A stretch of 64,000 nt of DNA from Pardosa pseudoannulata (GCA_032207245.1 CM063499.1:41850824-41914823); one strand, 5' to 3'. Counted from the stretch's first letter, positions 35,201-45,345 are shown. Notes: a model not told the origin generated them from the sequence alone. Made by a program: numbers and translations.

Positions 35201-38200
35201 CACATTTCTTGTACACTGGACTAGTGAATTACCTAAAATCTTTGCTTAATTTACATTTGGTAAAAAATTTTGGTCCTTCAAAATTATACACAATGAATTT
35301 TTAACAAATTTTCATTACCTTTATATCTAACTGTGAGTGTAACATTAATAAAAATTATCCAAATATAAAGCTTTTAGGTCATTCAGTAGTAAATACTATC
35401 AAAAACATTCATAATTATTTTCAAACTGTGAGTGTAACATTAATAAAAATTATCCAAATATAAAGCTTTTAGGTCATTCAGTAGTAAATACTATCAAAAA
35501 CATTCATAATTATTTTCAACAAAATATTTTAAGAACTTTTCGAGAAATCAAGTTTCAACTTTTATTAAAAATACCATTCTGAGAAGAACGCATTTGAAAT
35601 TTATGAAAGCAACTTTAACTATTAAAAAATTGAAATACATGTTTAAAATTCCCCACACTTTCTTGCATCAAAACTGTTTAATTACCAAGTTGCTAATTAT
35701 TAAAAATACTAGAAAAATGTTTAAACAAATCTTCATGAAAATTTAAAAATTTTGTCCAAAATATGCTCTATAAAAGGCTTTAAATTCACAACTTCCAGTT
35801 CCGAAGTCGCTACCTCCATTTTGTTTTGACAGCTGTCACTGATGTTTAAACAGCTATAACTTTTCATTAAAATGCCATAGAGACAAAACAAAAACAGATT
35901 AAGAAGCCTAAAGTTGAAATTTTACAATAGAGAAATAAATAAAATTATGATTTTTGGCAAAAAATGACGTTTTTTAACGTAGACAGACTTTAACCCTTTT
36001 GTGGGTCATTTATTTCTCACTCCACGTTTCCAAACTTTCAAAACAGAGCTGCTGATTTTATTCAATCGATCGAACAATTGTTGACAGCTCAAAATTGAAG
36101 CGGGAATCAATCTTCTCGTTGTTTCAACAACAAGACTAATATATTATAATGGATTTTGCACTTTCCACAAGTGTATTTTGTAAGATTATGTAGGTGGGAA
36201 GTAATTTTACCATAGCCCACGAAAGGGTTAACATGCAAAATGTGTGTAATGCTTTCTAAGTTTTAATTAAAATTTAAATTAACTGATTAAAACCATTCAA
36301 AGTCATAAAATTTAACATGCTCTATTAAAAATTAGTTAAATTTTTATGAATGATCAAAATACATTTCTTTTTTTCCTTCCAAAGTTGTGAAGCACTAAAC
36401 ACAACAGAATTGTTCTAATAAAATCACTAATTGAATTATAACTAACTATTGTAGTTCTTTTTAGTGTTTAACTTTTCTTATGTGCTTTTTTATAGTGAGC
36501 TGACACAAATTGTGTCTGATGTTATTCATGATCCAACACTTCCAAGAACTGAAGATCATATGTGTCCTAAATGCAATCATAAAGAATCTGTGTTTTTTCA
36601 AGCTCAGAGCAGAAGAGCTGAAGTAAGTATAATTTATTTTAGCTGTAAATTTTTCTTGCAAACAGATTGAAAAAAATGACAAAATTTAACTTTGTTTAAT
36701 TTAAATAATAAAATTAATTTGCTTCTATATCATTATAACATTAACCCATTCGGGACGGGAGCTGTTACACACGAAGTGTGTGAACAGGCCGAGGCATTTT
36801 CTCCCACTAAGTCTAATACTCAATTTCAGAAAGTACGCATTAAATAATAATGGTTAAAATGTACACTTTACTTAAAAATCAAACCATTTTTAAATGTGTG
36901 ATTAAAGATATCATAATTTCAATAACAAAAAAGTTTAATTAAAATAATTGTTATTTAACAATAGAAATATAGATATATTGTATTTTACTATAACTAAAAG
37001 TACCTAAATGTAGATACAAAATATAAAAAGACATTAAAAATTGTCAGTCTCATATGACATTTAACGCAGGGTGGCAAGTATGGTGAGTGAAGAGGGAAAC
37101 CATAAAAAAAAAATGCTGTTTATTTAACATGAATTAAAAAATAACATTATACATTGCTCCACAAGCAATAAAATAAGACTATCGTGAACACGGAATCAAA
37201 ACAACCATCAGAGATAGCCCACAGAAACTACAATTATTTATATACGACTGGACTGACCAGATACACGTGTAAATTTGCATAAGGTTGAAAATTAATACAT
37301 ACAAGAAACAAATACACACACAGTAACTAAATAAAGAAAATATAATTACAAATGATGACTAGTACATTTGAAACCGTTTACAAAGCGTCAAAAATTGGAT
37401 ATAATCTGACCAATACTTAACCGCTGGTTAAGTCCAAGTAATCCTAACAAAAATATTTACATTTAACATTATAAAATTCTTGAAGAATATTGTAATAATT
37501 AATATTTCAAAGCACAGATGAGTACCGAGACCTACATTGAACATTATACATTCATAAGAAGTGTTGTCTTTTATTGTGCTTTGAGCAAACTACACATCTC
37601 CTTCTAAGTTTTTTGTCCTCTTTTTCAGCACACAATTCGGGAAATTACTTGAAGGATGGTTTTCTTATAATACACATAAGTATAATGAGACCCAAAACAG
37701 ACATTCATTTTTCCAATTTTATAACATCATCAAATTTTTTTGACGATCAGACTGTAAATGTGTTTGATTCATTAATATCTATTTCACAGATTTTTTTTTG
37801 GTTTAGGAATTAGTTTCTTCTACAATAATTTGGATCTTGTTTTCATTGAAAAACAAATTTAAAAAGTTTAATTCAGTCTGCATGGGCACTGAATTTTTGT
37901 TTCATATAAGTCCGGTTTTGAATTAAAATTAAATTTAAGAAGTTCCTCTTTGTTAGAACTCCATTCACATGGAGAAATCGGAACCAATATATTACTTTAT
38001 TATCATCTTCTAATTTAGAATCAAAAGATTTAATACTACTATATAAAGAATTCAAAAAATTTATAGTTGTTTCAGTGTCATCATCTGAAAGATCCACAGA
38101 TAGATCATTCATAACTTTAGATACTTCCTCTTCAGAAAGATAACGTGGTTTTAGCCATGGCCATTAGAAATGATTCTAAAAGTAAAACCTATGCTAGAAT

Positions 38201-41200
38201 ATATCCCATAAAATCCCATCCTGAAATAGAATCGAAACTGTAAACAACCACTTCAAAATGAGTTAAAAGGATCTTTATGACATATTACATTTTTCATCAC
38301 CTAGCATGCTTTTTAGGTTATATTCACGAAAATCCAATAAATCACAGACATTTGACAGACCCTATTCTGACCTCAGAGAGAGAAATACTAATGTACAAAA
38401 GCAATTTTTTGAAAGGAACATAAATTAGTAGCACCATCTGATAGTAAATATTTTGTTCCAAAACCACGATGCAACTGTGTGGTGTTAGCCCCTGATCGGC
38501 ATCTAGCACAAACTCATATTTGCAGCGTTCATCTCGAATGGGTTAAATAGATCTCAAAATAAATTTTTGCTTGTCTATTTGCTCAAATAAACACACTTTG
38601 ACAAATATTTTTTCCCATCTCAGTAATGTATGTACTACTGTAGTGTATTTATTCAATATTTCACCATTATAAGAGCATATGTAAGTATATTGTATACAAG
38701 AATACACACATACATTTTGTATACCATCATATGTGTGATATATGTGTATGCATGTTCATACACATGCAGGTAATCAGGTGATTAAAAAACAGCCAGTCAC
38801 ATTAAATTATAACCCCTATTCTTTTTACTTGCCTGGGCTTCTGGGCAAGGAGAAGCCTAAGCTTATGGTGAATAAGGCAGTCGTGGCTCCATTTAAAGAA
38901 AACATGCAATTCTGAGAACAACTTAAATCTTTATTGAGGAGCTGCTAAAAAGGCCTCTTCAATAGCCAATGGCAGACAAGCGAATGCACATCAAAACATG
39001 TGCTGAAACAGGGGGGGGGGACCTCAGAGCGAGACAGATGAAATATTTCCCAGAGAGGGTAGCTTAGTTGGCGTTATAACAGGAAAAGAGAACTCGGATG
39101 GGATGGGAAAACTGAGCCATTTGCCAGCGACAGGTAGAAAATGCGGTGAGTGAACAAAAAATTTATTGTAGAGAAAGCTTTGGAAAATGTGTTAGAAGAA
39201 TTTTAAGTTGTGGACTCTCCTTTAACTACCATTTTGTGGCTGAGGGAATCGGCATGATTTAAATCAGTTGATTTTTTTAAAAAAATCATTGATTTAACTC
39301 ATGTTTTTGCTTCTCATAAAACCTATATTCCAAAGACAGGACAATTGGGAATCAGCCAGCACAGAAATACCAATAAGTAAATAAGTGTAAATAGATAGTA
39401 TGTTTTCCAAGAATTTAAGGGTTGTTATCAGAAAGTATGTAGTAGGGGTAGGTACAATGACTAGTTATGACTAGTAGAATTCATTTTATGTAATGGGAGG
39501 TAAAGAGGGTATTACAGAACTTGAAATCCAGTTTATCTACAAAATAACAACAGCTGTATCATCATCTGCTAGAATAGAAAGACAGTTTTCTTCTTTTGAT
39601 ATTGTTCATTCTAGCTTTTGTAACAAATTAGGAGTGGATACGGCATCGAATCTAGTGTTTTTATTGGAACAGTTAAATTTATAATTTGTTACTTAAAAAT
39701 ATTGAAATAATTGTGATTTTTTTTTTTTGATAATTTTTTTAATTTTTGCATTAAATGAATATATAATTTGTTCTTTAAATTTATATCTTATTTAGTTTGT
39801 ACCATCTAATTACAAAATAGTGAAATGTATTAAGATTAAAACTTATGGGTTTAATTTTAGGTAATCAGTGTGTAGAATATACTAGATGGATAAGTTGTTA
39901 CTTATAACAAACTACTCCATGTACATTGCAAAAAATATAAAAACAACAATAATTAAAATTAGAATTCAGAAAAAATAAAATAAATATGATTTTTTAAAAA
40001 TTTTATTTTTTTTTTTTAAATCATGATTTTTTTCCAACCCTGGGGGAAATAGAATTTAAGGAATTATAATGGGAGAGAGAAGCTTTTTAAAGAAATAGTT
40101 TAAGTATAATAATTTTGATATATTACATGCATATAAGTCTAAATATATATAAAAATCATTAGTTATAAAATATTATCAAGAGTAAGTTGTGTATCTAATA
40201 CACAAGAGAAATTTTATTTAATCTTCCTGGTGAAAGGGGAAGATCAATGAACCTATTTGGAATATGAGCACCTAAACAAATCTGTTTTATCTTTAACTGT
40301 TTTGCAAACAGAAATTTAGACCAAATATGACATAATTTGTGTTTCTGAAAATTTTGAAGTTTGAACATAGAAAGTAATCACAATTGGAAAAAATAGAAGT
40401 AATTATTTAAGGTGACACAATTTTCAAAAGGTATATCTGGATTTAACAGACAGCTACAAGTCCTACAACATAGGAGAAATATATAATTGAAATATAGGGC
40501 ATTAGTATACAGGTTCAGTTAACATAAAATGATCGTCTTGAAGTGGATATCCTCTCATTCCAGCATCTCCAGAAATGAAAAAGCAGATTAGTTGCCTAAA
40601 AAGGGATGTATATTATTCAAGTTTAGAAATGCTGTGTTGGTTTCAAGTCTATCATCAAAAATATAACTAAGCATTTTAAGAGTCTGGATCTTTGGGGGGA
40701 AGATTACTCTTTATATCCCTGTTAGGGACATTTTTACTCATCCATGGTTATTATGGCATCTTTTACTATGCCTACTGATGTTCTTAAAAGCAGGTTTACT
40801 TCTTGCAAACCTTATAATGTTCATTTTTTTCCTTCAGTAAGATTGACTTAAGAATCCCAGGTGGCTTAAGGGCAACTGTAGGGTTGGTTCACTGATGGCT
40901 CTAAGCTTAATCATTAGATGTGTTGATGTGTATTGTCCTAGGGATAGCATTAAGTTTTTCTTCCTGCTTGTTAAATATGCTACTGTTTTCCAAGCTGAGG
41001 TTTTTGCAATCTATATGTGTTGCAGGCCTTGGTAGGAATTTTCATAAGCAAACCATCTTTATTTGTTCTAACTGTCAAGCTATCCTTTAGTCCTTGTCAA
41101 GGTGCAGTGTTACTCTGCTTTGGTTTGAGAGTCCTTTGAGGCTTTTAGTGACCTTGCTTCATGTAACAAGGACAATCTGTACTGAGTGCCTGGCCGTGAG

Positions 41201-44200
41201 TATATAGGGTAAGGTGCTAGCTGATGAATTAGCTTGGAAGGGGTCCAGCATTTCTTTTACTGGACTTGAGCCAATCTTTGGTATGGCTCTAAGTTCTATT
41301 AGGAATTCTGTTCTTTGTTATTTCAGGCATTTTCAGTCTTCTAACTGGTGTAGTGGGAAGGGTCATAGGCAAGCCAAAAAGCTTAATTGTGACTGCCCCA
41401 GTTTGTGCCACAAAGAACTCTTGTCACTTCACAGAAATGGCATGAGGAAAGCAGTTGTTCTTAGTGTGTACTGTGCCCTCAGAAAGAATCGCAACATTAT
41501 GGGAATCAGTCCTAATCCCTTATGGCCGAATGGTTAGGGTGCTAGCGTTCGGAACTGGAGTTCGCGGGTTCGAATCCCACAGTGGCATGGATGTTTGTAG
41601 CCGTTCGGAATCGGCTTTAAACAGTAGGTCCCTATCTCATTAGCCCTAGTGTTGCAAAAAGTAGACTGTAGCGCTCCAAGTCAAACCCTAATCCCTTATG
41701 TTGTAGCTGCTGTCTTTGAGGAGGAGACCACTCATCACATTTTGTATGATTTCAAATATTTCTCTGCTCTTTGGTTTGAGCACCTTGGTCGCCACCTTCT
41801 AGAGTCTTGGGTGCTGCAGGATATTCCTGTCAGTTATCTGCTGAGATTTGCATCAGCTTGTGGCTTCTTTTCTTAGGTACACTTGGATTGTGTTTTTATT
41901 CTCTCTGGGTCTGGGTTACTATAGACCAGTGGCGTGCGGTAGGTGTTCATGCAGGTTGTGCAGAGAGCAACACCAATAATAATAAAACCATAAAAATGTA
42001 CATTAAACACTTCTTTAACGTTTATTATTCATTTGTACACAAAATCCATACGTCTATCCATATTGCTAATAAAATAATAAAAAGCTTATATTTCCACAAA
42101 AAACTTATATTTTCAGCAAACGTAGTACACACGGTGCCTGCCACTGCGGTGCCTCATCAGGATGCTTATTGGTGCCGAGAAACTGAAAGTCTAGTCCACG
42201 TGCAGAGGATTTCGCTGCACGCTGGCGCAATAGAACGAACTGTTCCTCGTTCCGTCAGTGGATTAAATTATAATTGTTTTTAACATTTGGAAATCATATA
42301 GTCTGCGAAAAACATCTTGACAATTTTTAAAAACAAAACCAGGGATGTGGTGTTACATAATATAACTTATATACTGTAAGACACAATAAATGGTAAAATT
42401 TGGACTATTCTGTTAGAATTTGTTTCTTTTTTGCCTAACAAAACAAAATTGTTTTTCAGCGAATTATTTCAATAAATATAATACATCACTGAAATTACTT
42501 TACCACACTAAAACATTTCCCTTTATATTGATGAAATACTTCTTTTATATTTTCATGAAAACAAAATCTTACAATATATAAATTTAAACATTAACCATCT
42601 GCAAAATCGTATGGCCAGTTAATCAGTTAAAAAACCAAAAGCGCTTCAGCACGTAAGTCCCCGCTCTAATACAACACTTAATAAACCGTACCTTAGGATG
42701 ATTCTGAATGCCAAGTGCAGGAAAAATAGCTGCACTTGCCTCAGTGCCATAGTATGTTGTGCTTCTCCAGTAGCCCATACATATAAAGCGTGATTTTCTA
42801 TTAGTGCGTAGTGCGTACACATAAAAATTTCTTATGTTTGTTTGCTTTTTAACACGCTACGTGGTGCAGCACCTTGTACTGCACACACTGCGAGAATACA
42901 AGCAAGCAAATCAACATAATATTTGAATATATTATAAATAATATTTATTATATACCATATAAAAATAGGTAGACATAAGTGCAGAAAATTATTGTCTCTC
43001 ATAATTTTGCTAGGGTGTGCAGTGCACATCCTGCACATATGGACCGCACGCCACTGATATAGACCCAGACATGCCAACTACTCCAGATTCTCCAGAGCAG
43101 CTCTGGAGAAATGAGAAAATTTGATAACTCCGGAAACTTCTCAGATTTCTCTGGAAAATAACAAAACTTTTGAACATCTAATAGATTACTATTCAGCACT
43201 TAAATACAAAGTTTTGCAAAAAATAATGTTGAATATTAATTACTCTTTTCACACATTTAGTAGACATACTTTAGAATACCTGACGATAGAAAAATGGGAA
43301 TAGTTTAATCAGGTTTTCCAGAACAGTGTTTCTTATAGCAACTATAAGTAACACTGTTCTGAAAAATAAATTGTTAAAGCTAAAAAATCTACTCATAGAT
43401 TTTTAAATGCATAAATTTTAATTTACCTTTTACAGTTTACTACTGTGTAAATATTTAAAATTTAATTTTAATTTTAGAAACCAATAAGATATGTACTTAT
43501 GTATAATCTGTAAGTAGCATGTTAAAATTTCAAACCACGCTGTTGCTTCAGACACAAGTGCCTGAATGTTGGCATGTCTCTAGACCTCTGGTCACAGTGC
43601 CCTGCTCTTGGGGCAACCCCCTCCCCCCAAGAGTTACCCTAAAGGCAAATTCATTCATTGTCAAAAATCATTTTGACTTTCAAGGCTAAGCAACTGTCAA
43701 AACTAAAAAAATGAACAAGTGATAAATTTTGCAAAAGTAACATCTATAATCTCCCATACTACCCCAGAAGCAGTGCTGTAGCGTCCTTTCATCTAGCTGC
43801 CGAATGATAGCTGATTGGTTAGGGTGCTGGCCTTCTGTACTGGAATTCGTGGGTTCGAATCCCACAGTGGTATGGGTGTTCCTAGCCATTCGGAATCGGC
43901 TTTAAGCTGTAGGTCCCAGTCTCATTAGCCCTCGTGTTGCAAAAAGTAGACAGTAGCACTCCAAACCAAACCTTTTATCTAGCTATAAAGCACAACTACT
44001 TTTATCTGCATCTTAACACATTCCAAATTGTTGATGGTCCTGCCTGCCTTCTCTGCTGCAATGGTGCAGTTATGAATGCTGAACATTTCGTTTGCTCACT
44101 ACTCTCAGACCAGTATTTTTCTTGATACTGGGAGGCTAGAGATCTTTTGAACAATCTGCAGACTTGATTCTATTCTTTCCTATTATTGTTCTAAATTATT

Positions 44201-45261
44201 TCCTTCTAAATTCTTGTATCATGCTTCCTTGTGTAATTTAAATTTAATTCTATAGCATTATTATTGTATTTCTATACATGGTTTCCGCGCACCTGGAAAG
44301 TCAGGGAAAGTCCTGGAAAATCATGGATTTAGACAAGGGATTAATTTTGTCATGGAAAGTCTTGATTTTTCAAGTAAAATGAGTAAAAGTCATGGAAAGT
44401 CATGGATCCGCTAAACTACCGATTAAAAAAATGCATTGAATTGTTTAATTCTATTTTTACTTGTCATTTGGCAGAAGTTACTGAGTTTGGTATTTATGTA
44501 TTATCCTATTCACCATATTACCAAGTAAAATTTGTTACACCAAGGAAACACAAAGCAAGAAAGCTTAATGGGTGTAAATGTATATTATTCTTTTTTTTTC
44601 TTAAATTGTAGATTAAAATTTTATTATATAATAATTAAATTTTTTTAATAAAAATTAAGATTTTTGCACAAAATATGTTTTTTGTATTGTATACATTATA
44701 GGGTTATATTTAGCTATTATTCATGGTCACCTGGATAATACCAAAGTACCCTGAATTCAAATTGGAAACATTTTGATTGAAAAATTGCTATATGATTAAA
44801 CTTAGGTATGTAGATACAACAATTTATTTTTATGTATGTGAATTTATTAACAATTATAAAGTAAGTTTATAGTTTTTTTATGATAAAATTTATTTGTATG
44901 TACATCAGAAGTTTTATTCATATATACTTTAACGAAAGCTTTTTAAAGTCATGGAAAATGATTTGCTAAACAGGGAAAGTCATGAAAAGTCATGGATTTG
45001 AAAAATTTTATTTTGGCAGATACCCTGTCTATAGTTATTTAAATCATTGTATGGCATCTATGTAGGTATTGCCACCTGCATTGGAAATAAAAGTATATGT
45101 TCAGTACTATAGTTTTCCACTTTTTAATTTGTTAGATTGCTAATTAACTGCATATATTTCTTTGTATTGTTTTTAAATGTCTGTTTTTTCTCCCTTAGGA
45201 TGAAATGAGGCTGTATTATGTCTGCACAAATTCTAACTGTACTCACAGATGGACTGAGTGA
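25618..45261 (+). CDS. POLR2I: RNA polymerase II subunit RPB9 (POLR2I), six exons
   Basis: RPB9 is a small nuclear subunit of RNA polymerase II at the jaw/lobe; it helps start-site selection, fidelity and TFIIS-dependent transcript cleavage. Exons: 25618-25622, 26678-26749, 30317-30371, 34773-34846, 36496-36622, 45199-45261. Joined length is 396 nt, 131 residues plus stop, close to the 125-129 residues usual in animals. Zn1 ribbon: C23/C26 (FCQEC) and C45/C48 (CRNC). Zn2: C92/C95 (CPKC) and C120/C125. Conserved blocks [34 protein letters not shown] and HRWTE are intact. All introns are GT-AG, phases agree, and no stop interrupts, so the gene looks functional. Introns are 1.1, 3.6, 4.4, 1.6 and 8.6 kb, swollen by transposons. 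The first 13 or so residues are the uncertain part. Confidence 0.96.
25840..26590 (+). mobile_element. hAT-like MITE, family A copy 2
   Basis: Same sequence as 12264-13046 and 44277-45027: 'gtcatggaaaatcatgg' at the left and 'ggcagataccctg' at the right end. The left terminus is truncated. It fills most of RPB9 intron 1 and ends under 90 bp before exon 2. Confidence 0.85.
26678..26749 (+). CDS. POLR2I: RPB9 exon 2 (first zinc knuckle)
   Basis: 72 nt from a 'ttttccacag' acceptor to a GTATTT donor. Encodes the tail [12 protein letters not shown] and two bases of the next cysteine codon. Confidence 0.95.
26779..28147 (-). mobile_element. Merlin (IS1016-type) DNA transposon
   Basis: A perfect 8-bp target duplication TTTGGGAA (26771-26778 and 28148-28155) flanks the inverted ends GGTAAATTCCAAGTT and, from the right, GGCAGTTTCCAAGTT. 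Inside is a minus-strand fragment of an ISXO2/IS1016-type transposase. Merlin elements make 8-9 bp duplications, so ends, target site and coding agree. Located in RPB9 intron 2. Confidence 0.92.
27578..27865 (-). pseudogene. Merlin transposase C-terminus
   Basis: The frame contains [19 protein letters not shown], then [17 protein letters not shown] and FQDFLNQI before the stop. The TNTIEGLWS and YL.EF.WR blocks belong to the DDE domain of ISXO2-like (Merlin) transposases. The first catalytic residues upstream are not recognisable and the N-terminal part of this frame is out of register, so it is broken. Confidence 0.88.
28380..28950 (+). mobile_element. Helitron 5' fragment
   Basis: Starts A|TCTATATATATATAT at 28380 and continues 'gtgtctgtctgtaatc', a typical Helitron 5' end. 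The part at 28755-28850 ('tcattatgacgtcattcct' onward) matches the reverse complement of the 243-bp units at 7621-8965, so it is a relative of that Helitron. No 3' end found. In RPB9 intron 2. Confidence 0.75.
29126..29223. repeat. ~98-bp poly-C tract
   Basis: 48 and 45 uninterrupted C residues separated by ACTTT. Length may be inexact because such runs are hard to sequence. Able in principle to form G-quadruplex and i-motif structures. In RPB9 intron 2. Confidence 0.95.
29224..31297. other. RPB9 introns 2-3, no element identified
   Basis: Apart from exon 3 this is AT-rich intron. It holds a (AAAT)n run near 29790, a poly-C run at 31098 and an (AT)n/(GT)n microsatellite at 31143-31195. No coding sequence seen outside exon 3. 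Confidence 0.5.
30317..30371 (+). CDS. POLR2I: RPB9 exon 3
   Basis: 55 nt after a poly-T/AG acceptor and before GTAAGT. Completes the cysteine codon and encodes [19 protein letters not shown] partial inverted copy lies at 63829-64000. Confidence 0.98.
31298..32067. mobile_element. probable hAT-like MITE
   Basis: Inverted ends CAGGTTTGCAAAAAACCCA and, from the right, CAAGAGTTGCAAAAAACCCA, with repeated 'aaaacccag' motifs at both subterminal regions. No clean target duplication. No coding. In RPB9 intron 3. Confidence 0.65.
32304..32473 (+). mobile_element. tRNA-derived SINE, copy 1
   Basis: tRNA-like head with B box GGGTTCGAATACC, then the shared body 'gttcggaattggcttta', 'gtaggtcccagtctcatta' and an A-rich 'ccaaaaccaaa' tail. 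Flanked by direct CCTGTCCAT (32295-32303, 32474-32482). It split the first Helitron 5' end. Confidence 0.93.
32860..33775 (+). repeat. six tandem ~155-bp units with tRNA-like Pol III boxes
   Basis: Each unit contains TGGTGCAGTGG, a perfect A-box match, followed some 40 bp later by GGGATCAAATCCC, a perfect B-box core flanked by a T-stem-like repeat. Then come 'tttaatctaattacgtttg' and 'tgatgactgtatgcgtggt'. Units start near 32866, 33019, 33179, 33330, 33490 and 33654. They lie wholly inside the non-autonomous Helitron. The first unit's A box is mutated. Confidence 0.88.
34773..34846 (+). CDS. POLR2I: RPB9 exon 4
   Basis: 74 nt between AG and GTAAGT. Encodes CRNCDYQEV through NKITHEV and two bases of an Asp codon. 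Confidence 0.98.
34976..35989 (+). mobile_element. TTAA-flanked TIR element, copy 2
   Basis: Flanked by TTAA at 34972-34975 and 35990-35993. Ends GGTGTCTGTCTACGTT and, from the right, AGTCTGTCTACGTTAA form the inverted repeat. Inverted homologue of 17036-17967. Contains a 95-bp exact tandem duplication (35329-35518). No coding. In RPB9 intron 4. Confidence 0.85.
35329..35518. repeat. 95-bp tandem duplication
   Basis: The block from 'ctgtgagtgtaacattaat' to 'cattcataattattttcaa' occurs twice without visible difference. Confidence 0.93.
35994..36227. mobile_element. piggyBac-type MITE, 234 bp
   Basis: TTAA on both sides (35990-35993 and 36228-36231) with inverted ends CCCTTTTGTGGG and CCCACGAAAGGG. 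It shares its left TTAA with the neighbouring element. In RPB9 intron 4, ending 265 bp before exon 5. Confidence 0.92.
36496..36622 (+). CDS. POLR2I: RPB9 exon 5 (linker and second zinc knuckle)
   Basis: 127 nt between 'tttatag' and GTAAGT. Encodes DELTQIV through [15 protein letters not shown] to SRRAE; ends in phase 0. Confidence 0.99.
36745..38542 (-). mobile_element. piggyBac transposon, decayed
   Basis: TTAA at 36741-36744 and 38543-38546, ends CCCATTCGGGACG and, from the right, CCCATTCGAGATGAACG. Contains minus-strand remnants of a piggyBac transposase. 1,798 bp, shorter than the usual 2.3-2.5 kb, so internally deleted. At the start of RPB9 intron 5. Confidence 0.9.
37540..38150 (-). 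pseudogene. piggyBac transposase fragments
   Basis: N-terminal acidic part at 38112-37873 ([19 protein letters not shown]), followed by short out-of-frame pieces. It ends at 37630-37560 with a Cys-rich ending [11 protein letters not shown], which resembles the C-terminal zinc-binding domain of piggyBac transposases. The catalytic core is missing or unreadable. Confidence 0.65.
38547..39239. other. RPB9 intron 5, nothing clear
   Basis: The stretch 38810-39150 is less AT-rich than its surroundings and includes 'cagggggggggg'. No domain or terminus recognised. Confidence 0.4.
39240..40042 (+). mobile_element. hAT relic with GATTTAAATCA-type ends
   Basis: Left part 'catgatttaaatcagttga' with a following 'aaaaaaatcattgatttaa', and right part 'aaatcatgatttttttcc' ending AACCCTGG. 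This ATCATGATTTAAAT arrangement is typical of a widespread hAT family. Between them is the end of a hAT transposase. Exact boundaries and target duplication are unclear. Confidence 0.65.
39535..39684 (+). pseudogene. hAT transposase dimerisation-domain end
   Basis: Encodes [19 protein letters not shown], then [19 protein letters not shown]. The pattern SSA..ER.FS...(NKL)...A..L.FL..NL is the conserved end of hAT transposases. Start of the frame is arbitrary. Confidence 0.85.
40043..40699. other. RPB9 intron 5, nothing clear
   Basis: AT-rich, no recognised feature. The LINE further on may begin within it. Confidence 0.4.
41525..41686 (+). mobile_element. tRNA-derived SINE, copy 2 (perfect target duplication)
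   Basis: Flanked by a perfect 14-bp direct repeat CCTAATCCCTTATG (41511-41524 and 41687-41700). Head GGCCGAATGGTTAGGGTGC (A-box region) and GGGTTCGAATCCC (B box), then the body 'gttcggaatcggctttaa' and 'gtaggtcc'. Ends in 'gcgctccaagtcaaa'. The tRNA-like head resembles a leucine or serine type. Confidence 0.96.
41937..43056. mobile_element. non-autonomous hAT element, CAGTGGCGTGCGG ends
   Basis: Inverted ends CAGTGGCGTGCGGT and ACCGCACGCCACTG, with flanking octamers CTATAGAC and ATATAGAC (7 of 8 match). Mirror-image subterminal 'catgcaggttgtgcagag' and 'tgtgcagtgcacatcctgc'. No transposase seen. Inserted in the LINE 3' UTR. Confidence 0.9.
43066..43580. mobile_element. MITE family B copy 1, CAGACATGCCAAC ends
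   Basis: Starts CAGACATGCCAAC and ends GTTGGCATGTCTC, flanked by perfect 6-bp TAGACC (43060-43065, 43581-43586). Near the left end are alternating 'ctccagagcagctctggag' palindromes. Inserted ten bases beyond the preceding hAT element, in the same LINE target. A second copy lies at 45435. Confidence 0.9.
43799..43970 (+). mobile_element. tRNA-derived SINE, copy 3
   Basis: Flanked by 14-bp direct repeats CCTTTCATCTAGCT / CCTTTTATCTAGCT (43785-43798, 43971-43984; one mismatch). Same body and B box (GGGTTCGAATCCC) as the copy at 41525; the D-arm region is rearranged. Confidence 0.93.
44277..45027 (+). mobile_element. hAT-like MITE, family A copy 3
   Basis: Begins CATGGTTTCCGCGCACC, ends GGCAGATACCCTG, perfect 6-bp target duplication TCTATA (44271-44276, 45028-45033). 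Full-length companion of 12264-13046. In RPB9 intron 5, 170 bp before the last exon. Confidence 0.93.
45199..45261 (+). CDS. POLR2I: RPB9 terminal coding exon
   Basis: 63 nt after 'tcccttag'. Encodes [20 protein letters not shown] and TGA. Confidence 0.99.
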   Translation, partial: DEMRLYYVCTNSNCTHRWTE

Positions 45262-45339
45262 ATTAATCCAAGATATTTTATAATTGGTGTTTATTTTAAG
45301 AACTTCTGAGTTTTTACGTTGACACATTCATTTCTTGTA

Positions 45340-45345
45340 AATAAA
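45340..45345 (+). terminator. RPB9 polyadenylation signal
   Basis: AATAAA 79 bp after the RPB9 stop codon, followed by a T-rich stretch and 'gtgttttttaatt'. This suggests a 3' UTR of about 100 bp. Confidence 0.8.

Larger units (their letters stand above)
40700..43662 (+). pseudogene. RNase H-type LINE 3' end, copy 1
   Basis: Broken coding for an RNase H domain and the zinc-knuckle end of a non-LTR retrotransposon (R1/Loa/I-like group). Signs: a 'TDGSK'-like start near 40895, then [14 protein letters not shown] at 41222, [13 protein letters not shown], and [13 protein letters not shown], with a mutated zinc knuckle. The 3' UTR resumes at 43581 ('tagacctctgg' to 'aaattcattcatt'). Three later insertions split it: SINE 41525-41686, hAT MITE 41937-43056 and a second MITE 43066-43580. 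Copy 2 at 46930 gives the uninterrupted order. Lies in RPB9 intron 5. Confidence 0.85.

Noticed and set aside
36464..36670. Open frame through RPB9 exon 5 starting MFNFSYVLF
   Set aside because: Its middle is the true exon, but both ends are intron translated past the splice sites.
37574..37813. Plus-strand open frame in the piggyBac element
   Set aside because: Antisense to transposase remnants; the minus-strand reading has the Cys-rich piggyBac end.
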